A stretch of DNA of 64,000 bases from Abyssibius alkaniclasticus. Lineage in GTDB: Bacteria; Pseudomonadota; Alphaproteobacteria; Rhodobacterales; Rhodobacteraceae. The number at the start of each line of letters is the position of its first letter. The first letter of the stretch is position 1. Below the pieces are notes generated by a model. That model did not search any database and had not been told where the DNA came from. It saw nothing but the letters and a program-made list of their open reading frames with translations. The position numbers and the translations under genes were made by a program. The DNA is taken from the NCBI RefSeq assembly GCF_020447305.1, contig NZ_CP095732.1, forward strand, positions 372,001-436,000, read 5' to 3'. This document shows, one piece after another, positions 35,849 through 42,557 of this stretch.

Positions 35849-36745
35849 ATGGATATCCTCACCCTCACCGCCCGCGTGCTGGAAAGCACCGCGCCGATCT
35901 TCATTTTGGCGCTGATCGGCTATGTCTGGGTGAAGCTCGGCTATGAATACCGGGTGCAATTCGTCACCCGCCTCTCGCTGACCCTCTCCATTCCCTGCCT
36001 TATTTTCATGGCGCTTATCCGCACCGGCATCGACCCGGCCACCCTGCGCAACACCGCCCTTGCGGCGGCTTTGGGTTATGCGGGCATTGCGGTGGTCACG
36101 GCCGCGCTCATCGCGCTGCTCGGCCTCAAACAGCGGGTGTTCCTATCGCCGCTCGTCTTTGGCAATACCGGCAATATCGGCCTGCCGCTGGCGCTGTTTG
36201 CCTTTGGCACAACGGGGCTGGATTACGCGGTTGTGATTTTTGCCGTCATGGCGGTGCTGTCCTTCACCTTCGGGGTGTGGATCGTGTCCGGCCAGCGCAG
36301 CCCTGGTGCTGCCCTGCGCGAACCCATGCTCTGGGGCACATTGCTGGGCGCGCTTTTCCTTTACAATGGCTGGGGCGTGCCACTCTGGGCCGCCCGCACG
36401 CTGGATACGATCGGCCAGATCGCCATTCCGATGATGCTCATCACCCTTGGTGCCGCCATTTCCCGCCTGCGCCCCGCCGCCCTTGGCCGCGCCTTCTGGC
36501 TGTCCTCGCTCAAACTCTTCCTGTGCATTGCCATTGCGGCGGGCGCGGGCTGGCTGTTTGGCCTGCCGGACCTGGCCTTTGCCGCACTCATCGTGCAACT
36601 GGCCACGCCGGTTGCCGTTACCGCCTATATGCTGGCCGAAAAATACGAGGCCGACCCCGAGGAGGTTGCCGGGCTCGTCGTGGTCTCCACTTTGCTTTCC
36701 ATCGGCGCGATTCCCCTGATGCTGTTCGTTCTTTTACCGTCGTGA
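35849..36745 (+). CDS. AEC-family (auxin efflux carrier-like) transporter
   Basis: A 298-residue membrane protein with about ten hydrophobic helices and the two-half layout of bacterial AEC carriers. Landmarks are FVTRLSLTLSIPCLIFMAL in helix 2, FGNTGNIGLPLALFAFG in the middle and LVVVSTLLSIGAIPLMLF at the end. Members move organic anions such as malate or malonate; the substrate here is unknown. AAGGCAGG precedes the ATG. It is divergent from hspQ. Confidence 0.85.
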   Translation: MDILTLTARVLESTAPIFILALIGYVWVKLGYEYRVQFVTRLSLTLSIPCLIFMALIRTGIDPATLRNTALAAALGYAGIAVVTAALIALLGLKQRVFLSPLVFGNTGNIGLPLALFAFGTTGLDYAVVIFAVMAVLSFTFGVWIVSGQRSPGAALREPMLWGTLLGALFLYNGWGVPLWAARTLDTIGQIAIPMMLITLGAAISRLRPAALGRAFWLSSLKLFLCIAIAAGAGWLFGLPDLAFAALIVQLATPVAVTAYMLAEKYEADPEEVAGLVVVSTLLSIGAIPLMLFVLLPS

Positions 36746-36805
36746 CTTGCTTTTTTGTGCCTTTTCAGGCCAAATGGCGCAAAATATAAATACGAGCAGT
36801 AATCC

Positions 36806-37393
36806 ATGACCCTAAGCCGCCGATCTGCCGTTGTGGCAATCCTCCTGTTATCTGCGCTTGCGTCTTGCGTTAACCAGAACCGTCCGCCAACCCAGCAAGA
36901 CAATATCTGCGCCATTCTCGACCAGCGCCCCGGCTGGTTGAACGACCTGGAGCGCACGCAGCGCCAATGGGGTGTGCATCCGGCCGATGTCATGGCGATC
37001 ATCTGGAAGGAAAGCTCGTTCCGCGCCCGTGCCCGCACGCGCCGCACCTATTCGCTTGGCTCCATCCCCTCGGGCTATATCTCGTCGGCTTTCGGCTTTT
37101 CACAGGCGCTCGATGGCACCTGGGAATGGTATCAGGACGAGACCAATGCGCGCGGCGCGCGCCGCCAAAGCTTCCGCGATGCGGTTGATTTCATCGGCTG
37201 GTATATGAACCAGAGCCTGCAGCGCAACAATATCGCTCTGGATGATGCCGAAAACCAGTATCTGGCCTATCATGAGGGCCATACAGGCTATGCGCGCGGC
37301 TCTTACCGGCTGAAATCCTGGCTGCCGCCCGTGGCCCGTCAGGTGCAGCGCCAGGCCGATCTATACCGCAGCCAGCTCCCCTATTGCCGTTAA
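36806..37393 (+). CDS. Lytic transglycosylase-like (SLT domain) lipoprotein
   Basis: A 195-residue predicted outer-membrane lipoprotein: the signal peptide MTLSRRSAVVAILLLSALASC ends in a lipobox with Cys21. The mature part carries a goose-lysozyme-like SLT domain, with MAIIWKESSFRARAR holding the probable catalytic Glu and FGFSQALDGTWEWY corresponding to the G-x-x-Q-x-x-P-x-T region of the family. It probably cleaves peptidoglycan; activity not shown. It follows the AEC gene by 60 bp on the same strand. Confidence 0.8.
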   Translation: MTLSRRSAVVAILLLSALASCVNQNRPPTQQDNICAILDQRPGWLNDLERTQRQWGVHPADVMAIIWKESSFRARARTRRTYSLGSIPSGYISSAFGFSQALDGTWEWYQDETNARGARRQSFRDAVDFIGWYMNQSLQRNNIALDDAENQYLAYHEGHTGYARGSYRLKSWLPPVARQVQRQADLYRSQLPYCR

Positions 37394-37453
37394 ATCGTTG
37401 ACATTTGCGCCCCATCGCCCATTTATGCTTGACAGGCAACAATAGGGGCGTAA

Positions 37454-38359
37454 ATGGGCCGATTGTCAGAAATGGAAGCCTTTATCGCCGTGGTTGACCA
37501 GGGCGGCTTCACCGATGCGGCACGGCGCTTGAACCTGTCCAAATCGGCGGTTTCCAAACATGTTGCCGCCCTGGAAGAACGGCTTGCCGTGCGCCTGCTC
37601 AACCGCACGACGCGGCGCGTCAACCCCACCGAAATCGGTCTTGCCTTTTATGACCGCGCCATTGCCGTGCTGAAAGACGCCAACGAGGCCGATGAAATGG
37701 TCACGGCCATGCAATCCGACCCGCGCGGGCTGCTGCGCATTTCGGCCCCTGTCAGCTTCGGCTTGCGGCATCTGATGCCGGTCATCACCGAATTTCTGGC
37801 CGCCTATCCCGATGTTTCGGTCAATGTCGTGTTCGAGGATCGTTTTACCGAGCTTGTGGCCGAAGGCTATGACGCCGCCCTGCGCATTGGCACATTGGAA
37901 GATTCATCGTTGAAAATGCGCACGCTTGCCCGCGCCTCCATGCTGCTGCTGGCCGCGCCCGGCTATCTGGAAAAACACGGCACGCCCCGTTCGATCGACG
38001 AGCTTTCCCAGCATACATTGCTGCATTATTCGCTTATGGCGGCGGGCAATGTCTGGCGGCTGACCTCGCCAAGCGGCGAAGAACGGCAGGTGCGGGTTGG
38101 CGGGCGGCTGACGGCCAATAACGGCGAAGCGCTTTTGCAGGCCGCAGCCCGCGGCCTTGGCATCGCCTATGCGCCCAGCTTCATGGGCTGCGAGGCGCTC
38201 AAGTCAGGCGGGCTCGTGCAGCTTCTGCCCGAATTGCCCGCACGCGATATCGGGGTGCATATCGTCTATCCCGAAGGGCGGTATCTTCAGCCAAAACTGC
38301 GCGTGCTGATCGACTTTCTGGCCGAGCATTTCAAGGGTCGCGGCCCGATCGACTGGTAA
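37454..38359 (+). CDS. LysR-family transcriptional regulator
   Basis: A 301-residue LysR regulator of the large group often annotated with DNA-binding start EMEAFIAVVDQGGFTDAARRLNLSKSAVSKHVAALEERL. The effector domain contains FEDRFTELVAEGYDAALRIG and LMAAGNVWRLTSPSGEE, typical of the CrgA/YafC-like branch. The neighbours are a transglycosylase gene upstream and the convergent znu genes downstream (stops abut without a gap), so there is no obvious divergent target. Confidence 0.88.
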   Translation: MGRLSEMEAFIAVVDQGGFTDAARRLNLSKSAVSKHVAALEERLAVRLLNRTTRRVNPTEIGLAFYDRAIAVLKDANEADEMVTAMQSDPRGLLRISAPVSFGLRHLMPVITEFLAAYPDVSVNVVFEDRFTELVAEGYDAALRIGTLEDSSLKMRTLARASMLLLAAPGYLEKHGTPRSIDELSQHTLLHYSLMAAGNVWRLTSPSGEERQVRVGGRLTANNGEALLQAAARGLGIAYAPSFMGCEALKSGGLVQLLPELPARDIGVHIVYPEGRYLQPKLRVLIDFLAEHFKGRGPIDW

Positions 38360-39148
38360 CTAGCCCCGTGATGCCGTCAGCAGCGAAACGACATAAACCA
38401 GCGCCGCGATCACAATGATCGAGGGGCCGGCCGGGGTATCCAGCCCCAGGCTCATGCCCAGCCCGCCCAGCACCGCCCAGCCGCCAAAGGCCGCGGCCAG
38501 CAGCGCCATATGTTCAGGCGAGCGCGCCCAGGACGCGGCCGCCGCTGCGGGCAGGATCAGCATCGCGGTAATCAGCAAGACACCGACAAGCTGCAAGGCA
38601 ACCGCCACAAAAACCGCAAGGCTGAGCGTAAGCACCAGCCGGTCGCGCAGCAGCGACCCGCCTTCGGCCACCATCAGTTCCGGGCTAAGCGTGGCATTGA
38701 CCAACCCGCGCCAGAAGCATGAAACAACAGCAATGATCAGCGCAGCCCCCAGCGCGATGCCGCCCGTTTCCACCCAGGAGACCAGCAGAATATCGCCCTG
38801 CAAAATCCGCATCACATTGATGCGCGCACCGGGAACAAGCGACGCGGCCACCAGCCCCAGCGCCAGCGCCGAATGCGCAAAAACCCCAAGAACCGTATCG
38901 ACCCCGTAAGCCGAACGGTTCGAGACGAAAGAGACGACCAGCGCCATTGTCGCCGCCAGCACAACCACCCCGACAAGCGGCATGACCCCAAGCGCAACGC
39001 CCAGCACAACGCCCAGCAGCGCCGCATGGCCCGTGGCATCGCCAAAATAGGCCATGCGCCGCCAGATCACCAGACAGCCAAGCGGGGCGGCGGCCAGCGC
39101 CACGGCCAGCCCGGCCAATGCCGCGCGGATGATGAATTCGTCTATCAT
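38360..39148 (-). CDS. znuB: Zinc ABC transporter permease
   Basis: Membrane subunit of the ZnuABC high-affinity zinc importer (metal ABC-3 family). The 262 residues form about seven to eight helices; family segments are FGDATGHAALLGVVLGVALG near the cytoplasmic coupling region, TVLGVFAHSALALGLVAASL, and LQLVGVLLITAMLILPAAAA. The ATG at 39148 lies 1 bp past the znuC stop. A longer in-frame start overlaps the His-repeat coding part of znuC and is rejected. Confidence 0.93.
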   Translation of the reverse strand: MIDEFIIRAALAGLAVALAAAPLGCLVIWRRMAYFGDATGHAALLGVVLGVALGVMPLVGVVVLAATMALVVSFVSNRSAYGVDTVLGVFAHSALALGLVAASLVPGARINVMRILQGDILLVSWVETGGIALGAALIIAVVSCFWRGLVNATLSPELMVAEGGSLLRDRLVLTLSLAVFVAVALQLVGVLLITAMLILPAAAAASWARSPEHMALLAAAFGGWAVLGGLGMSLGLDTPAGPSIIVIAALVYVVSLLTASRG

Positions 39149-39149
39149 A

Positions 39150-39908
39150 TCAATGGCTTTCCTGCGCGTGGCTATGGCCGTGGCTGTGGCCGTGGCTGTG
39201 GTCGTGGCTGTGGTCATGGTCATGCCGATAAACCGCCAGCGCCGCACGGTCACCAAACATTGCGCGATAGGCCGGATCCTCGGAAATTGCCGCCGGCGCG
39301 CCCTGGCAACAAATATGCCGGTTCAGGCAGATCACCCGATCGGCCTGCGCCATGACCACGTGCAGATCATGGCTGACCATGAACACTGCCATGTCGTTTT
39401 GCGCGCGAATTTCGGCCAGAAGTGCGTAAAACCGCGCCTCTCCGGGCTGGTCCAGCCCCTGGGTCGGCTCATCGAGTATCAGCAGATGCGGGGCGCGCAG
39501 CAGGGCGCGGGCCAGCAGCACGCGCTGCATTTCGCCGCCCGAAAGGTCGCGCAACTGCGCGCCGGTCATCGCCGATGTGCGGGTTTGCTCCAGCACGGTG
39601 GCGCGGCGCGCCGCATCCACCCGCCCCGCCAGCGCCAGAAAGCGCGCAACCGGCATGGGCATCATCTGTTCGAGCTGCATTTTCTGCGGGGTGTAGCCAA
39701 TGCGCAATCCGGCGCGTTTTTCAATGCGCCCGGTGGTTGGCACAAGCGCCCCGATCAGCGCGCGCACAAGCGTGGTCTTGCCCGCCCCATTCGGGCCGAT
39801 CAGGGTTACAACCTCGCCGGCTTCAAGCTGAAAGCTTATTGATTCCAACAAGATACGCCGCCCCTGCCGCACACCGACAGCCTGCGCCGCAAGCAGAATG
39901 TCAGGCAT
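39150..39908 (-). CDS. znuC: Zinc ABC transporter ATP-binding protein with His-rich tail
   Basis: ATPase subunit of the zinc importer, 252 residues. Walker A GPNGAGKTT, signature LSGGEMQR, Walker B LLILDEPT and the H-loop MVSHDLH are intact. The last 25 residues contain eleven His in D-H/S-H/G-H repeats, a metal-binding tail seen in some ZnuC proteins. The gene overlaps zur by 8 bp at its start. A periplasmic ZnuA gene, normally next to this set, is not present in the window. Confidence 0.95.
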   Translation of the reverse strand: MPDILLAAQAVGVRQGRRILLESISFQLEAGEVVTLIGPNGAGKTTLVRALIGALVPTTGRIEKRAGLRIGYTPQKMQLEQMMPMPVARFLALAGRVDAARRATVLEQTRTSAMTGAQLRDLSGGEMQRVLLARALLRAPHLLILDEPTQGLDQPGEARFYALLAEIRAQNDMAVFMVSHDLHVVMAQADRVICLNRHICCQGAPAAISEDPAYRAMFGDRAALAVYRHDHDHSHDHSHGHSHGHSHAQESH

Positions 39909-40362
39909 TGTTTTCTGCCTGACAGGCCGCGCAAACCCCCAGGGATTCGACCGTTATGCTCAAGGGGTGAAAGCCTGTTCGCGCCTCGAACCCGCCAAGC
40001 GGCGCCTCGATCTTGCAGGGGTTTTCGGCCACGGCACCGCAATCAAGGCAGACCAAAAGCACCGAGGCATGTGGCCCTTCAACCCCTGCACAGCTGCAGG
40101 CCGAATAGGCCGAAAGCCCCTCGATCTTATGGGCCAGACCGTTTTCGACCAGAAAATCCAGCACGCGGTAAATGGCGGCGGGGGCGGATGATTTGCCGTC
40201 ATCCTCAAGCTGTTCGACAATTTCATAGGCACCCAGCGCGCGGGCCTCATGGTGCAAGACCGACAGCACATCGCGGCGCAGCCCGGTCATGCGCGCACCG
40301 CGCCTGGAGATGGCCTGGCTTGCGGCTTCGGTTGCGGTGCAGGCAGAGCAGGGTTCGGTCAT
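39901..40362 (-). CDS. zur: Fur-family zinc uptake regulator
   Basis: A 153-residue Fur-family repressor, called Zur from its place at the head of znuCB. The winged helix spans about residues 28-90 (TGLRRDVLSVLHHEARALGAYEIVEQLE ... AIYRVLDFLVENGLAHKIEG) and the structural zinc Cys pairs are CLDCGA and CAACQ. The N-terminus has an extra CSAC pair. A perfect GTTACA-A-TGTAAC palindrome lies 16 bp upstream, consistent with autoregulation of zur-znuC-znuB by zinc. Confidence 0.9.
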   Translation of the reverse strand: MTEPCSACTATEAASQAISRRGARMTGLRRDVLSVLHHEARALGAYEIVEQLEDDGKSSAPAAIYRVLDFLVENGLAHKIEGLSAYSACSCAGVEGPHASVLLVCLDCGAVAENPCKIEAPLGGFEARTGFHPLSITVESLGVCAACQAENNA

Positions 40363-40377
40363 GTCGGGGCGCCTAAA

Positions 40378-40390
40378 GTTACAATGTAAC
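40378..40390. promoter_or_regulatory. Zur box upstream of zur-znuCB
   Basis: A perfect 13-bp palindrome GTTACAATGTAAC, AT-rich against its surroundings and 16-28 bp before the zur start codon. It matches the general form of alphaproteobacterial Zur sites (GTTAYA-N-TRTAAC). A second, partial copy (ATAATGTAAC at 40461-40470) lies farther upstream. Confidence 0.65.
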
Positions 40391-40488
40391 CGTTAAATGA
40401 CGCCAAACCGGCCCAAAATCAAGCGATTTCGGCCAGTTTTGCGCCAAATCCGGTGCGGCGATAATGTAACTCCAGCCCTAACAGGGCG

Positions 40489-41046
40489 TTAACGCGACTG
40501 CGCGTGATATTCCGGGTTCGGCCGCATGTCGATGGCCGAGGCCATGCGGTTTGTCATGTTGTAAAACGCGGCCACGGCCGCAATGTCGAAAATATCGGCA
40601 TCGGTGAAACCATGATCGCGCAGCGCCTGCCGGTCGGCCTCCTCGATCCTGGCGCTGGCTTCGGACATGGCGACGGCAAAATCGAGCATGGCGCGCTGGC
40701 GGGGTGAAATATCGGCCACGCGGTAATTGGTGACAAGCGCCTCGCCCAGTTCCGGCGAGCCCAGCGCGCGCACGGCGGCACCATGCGCCACAAGGCAGTA
40801 ATGGCAGCGGTTCACGGCGGAAACCGCCACGGCGATCATCTCGCGTTCAAGCTTGCTCAGGCCCGAGGTCGCGAGCATCAGGTCGTTATACATGGCGGTG
40901 AAGGCGTTCAGCTTGTCGATGTTATGGGCATAGGCGCGCAGCACATTGGGGACCATGCCCAGCTTTTCCTGGCACAGGTCGAAATAGGCCCGGGTTTCGG
41001 CGGGCAGCGGGCTGACTTCGGGCAGGTTCAGGGCGGTGGGGTTCAT
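40489..41046 (-). CDS. Peroxidase-related enzyme, AhpD/carboxymuconolactone decarboxylase-like
   Basis: A 185-residue alpha-helical protein of the AhpD-like peroxidase-related family. The redox motif is in VSAVNRCHYCLVAHGAAVRAL (C-x-x-C followed by His), preceded by LSKLEREMIAVAVS. Members reduce alkylhydroperoxides or have unknown oxidoreductase roles. The start overlaps the stop of the upstream GNAT gene by four bases, so the two are coupled. Confidence 0.87.
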   Translation of the reverse strand: MNPTALNLPEVSPLPAETRAYFDLCQEKLGMVPNVLRAYAHNIDKLNAFTAMYNDLMLATSGLSKLEREMIAVAVSAVNRCHYCLVAHGAAVRALGSPELGEALVTNYRVADISPRQRAMLDFAVAMSEASARIEEADRQALRDHGFTDADIFDIAAVAAFYNMTNRMASAIDMRPNPEYHAQSR

Positions 41047-41780
41047 GATGGCTCCTTCAATATCCGGTAATGATAGCGCGCGCAGACCGCCATGCCGAGC
41101 CGGGCATAAAGCGCGTTGGCGGCGGTGTTTTCAACGGTAGTGACCAGCGAAAAGATGCGCGCACCCTGCGCGGCGGCCCATTTGGCGGCACTTGTCGAGG
41201 CGGCGGCACCTATGCCCTTGCGGCGCATCGCGGGCAAGACTTCCAGCGCGTGCAGCATGGCGATATCGCCGTGGATGCCGGTAAAGGCCACACCGGCCGG
41301 GCGGTCGTTGTGGCGGGCAAGGATGTGGGTTTTCGGGGCGGCGGCGCGGGCCATTACGGCAAGCCGGGCGGGGCCGATACCGCCTTGCGCCCAGATTTCC
41401 TCCTGTATGCCCAGGGGCGCGTCGGCAAAAATTGCTGCCATGCCGCCGGGGGCGAATTGGGCAAGGGCGGGGGCGGAAATGGCATAGACCACCACCGGGT
41501 CGATGATGGCATAGCCCATGCTTTCAAGCCGCTCATCAAACGCGGCCTGATCGCCGCGCAGCCCGAAAAGCGGTGCTTCGCCTGCTGCGCGCATGGCTTG
41601 AGCTGCGGCTTCAACCTCGGCCGCGCTGGCCTGCCCGCTTGCGCATGTGGCGGCGGAAACGCGTTTGCCACCGCCCGCCCCGTCGCGCAAAGTGATCGGC
41701 CCGCAGGGGCGGGTGGCGCGCGGCGGCCATGTGGCATCCATTGCGGCGAACAGCGCGGCGGCATCGGGCAGATCGGTCAT
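41043..41780 (-). CDS. GNAT-family N-acetyltransferase
   Basis: A 245-residue protein with a C-terminal GNAT domain: LHALEVLPAMRRKGIGAAASTSAAKWAAAQ holds the acetyl-CoA-binding R-x-x-G-x-G/A pattern and VENTAANALYARLGM is the usual terminal motif. The N-terminal 110 residues look like a degenerate second GNAT half. Substrate unknown. It is divergent from the FMN riboswitch-ribH2 unit and coupled to the AhpD-like gene. Confidence 0.8.
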   Translation of the reverse strand: MTDLPDAAALFAAMDATWPPRATRPCGPITLRDGAGGGKRVSAATCASGQASAAEVEAAAQAMRAAGEAPLFGLRGDQAAFDERLESMGYAIIDPVVVYAISAPALAQFAPGGMAAIFADAPLGIQEEIWAQGGIGPARLAVMARAAAPKTHILARHNDRPAGVAFTGIHGDIAMLHALEVLPAMRRKGIGAAASTSAAKWAAAQGARIFSLVTTVENTAANALYARLGMAVCARYHYRILKEPS

Positions 41781-41847
41781 CGCTCCTCCTTGTCAGCGCG
41801 GCGATATTGGGCTATCGCTTGGCCCGCGTCACGCCAAATGTGGCGCA

Positions 41848-41972
41848 GTTCTCAGGGCGGGGTGAAATTCCCCACCGGCGGTATAGCCCGCGAGCGCCCC
41901 GGCCAGATGCCGGGGGTCAGCAGACCTGGTGTAATTCCGGGGCCGACGGTTAAAGTCCGGATGAAAGAGAGC
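41848..41972 (+). ncRNA. FMN riboswitch (RFN element)
   Basis: The conserved RFN sequence blocks are all present in order: AGGGCGGGGTGAAATTCCCC and ACCGGCGGTA (41853-41884), AGCCCGCGAGC (41885-41895), the variable hairpin GGCCAGATGCC region, GGTCAGCAGACC with CTGGTGTAATTCCGG, GCCGACGGTTAAAGTCCGG and ATGAAAGAGAG (to about 41971). It lies 65 bp before ribH2 on the same strand. There is no T-tract between aptamer and gene, so translational control (hiding of AGGGGA before the ATG) seems more likely than termination. Confidence 0.95.
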
Positions 41973-42037
41973 GGGGTTGCGGGCCATGTGGCGCGTGGCT
42001 TCATCTGCCTTGGGGTCCGTAACTTAGGGGATTCCAA

Positions 42038-42463
42038 ATGAAAGATACCATCAAGAAAAATGTAAGCTTTATCGCCGCCAACTGGCATAGCGACATTGTG
42101 GATGAAGCACTGGCCGGGTTTATGGCGGCGGTGGGCGATGCCTATGCGGTAAAGGTTGTTCGCGTGCCGGGTGCCTTTGAAATTCCGCTGGCTGCCAAAC
42201 GCGCCATTGCGGGCGGGGCCGATGCAGTCATCGGCTGCGCCTTTGTGGTGGATGGCGGGATTTACCGGCATGATTTTGTGGCCGCCACGGTGGTGGATGC
42301 GCTGATGCGCGTGCAGCTCGATGCCGATGTGCCGGTCTTCTCGGTTGTGCTGACACCGCATAACTACCAGGAAACCGCCGCGCATGATGCGTTTTTCAAG
42401 GCGCATTTTGTGAAAAAAGGCGCCGAGGTGGCAGCGGCGTTGCAGGCCGTCGTGGCGGCTTGA
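42038..42463 (+). CDS. ribH2: 6,7-dimethyl-8-ribityllumazine synthase, type II
   Basis: Penultimate step of riboflavin synthesis. The 141 residues show FIAANWHSDIVDEAL, the VPGAFEIPLAAKRAI active-site segment and VLTPHNYQE, the last replacing the T-x-x-x-x-Q-A region with the type II (decameric, Brucella RibH2-like) pattern that lacks the usual catalytic-loop sequence. It stands alone behind an FMN riboswitch, away from other rib genes, as RibH2 does in other alphaproteobacteria. Confidence 0.93.
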   Translation: MKDTIKKNVSFIAANWHSDIVDEALAGFMAAVGDAYAVKVVRVPGAFEIPLAAKRAIAGGADAVIGCAFVVDGGIYRHDFVAATVVDALMRVQLDADVPVFSVVLTPHNYQETAAHDAFFKAHFVKKGAEVAAALQAVVAA

Positions 42464-42470
42464 GCGCTGA

Positions 42471-42539
42471 GCCGCCCCGGGCCTGACCCGGGGCCTCTGG
42501 CTGCTTTTGGTCGAGGCCCCGGGTCAGGCCCGGGGCGGC
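42471..42539. repeat. Perfect 27-bp inverted repeat between ribH2 and putA
   Basis: The 27 bases at 42471-42497 are exactly complementary in reverse to 42513-42539, with a 15-nt loop (TGGCTGCTTTTGGTC). Each arm contains the palindrome-like CCCCGGGCCTGACCCGGGG. It fills the gap between the convergent ribH2 and putA genes and so could terminate both transcripts. The sequence also looks like a mobile palindromic repeat family of GC-rich alphaproteobacteria; other copies are not in this window. Confidence 0.7.
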
Positions 42540-42557
42540 GTGGTTCGTTTGGCTGGC

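Noticed and set aside
39170-39235. Tandem GTGGCTGTGGCC-type repeats that look like a minisatellite
   Set aside because: They encode the His-rich C-terminal tail of ZnuC (D-H, S-H and G-H units) and are explained by protein repetition.
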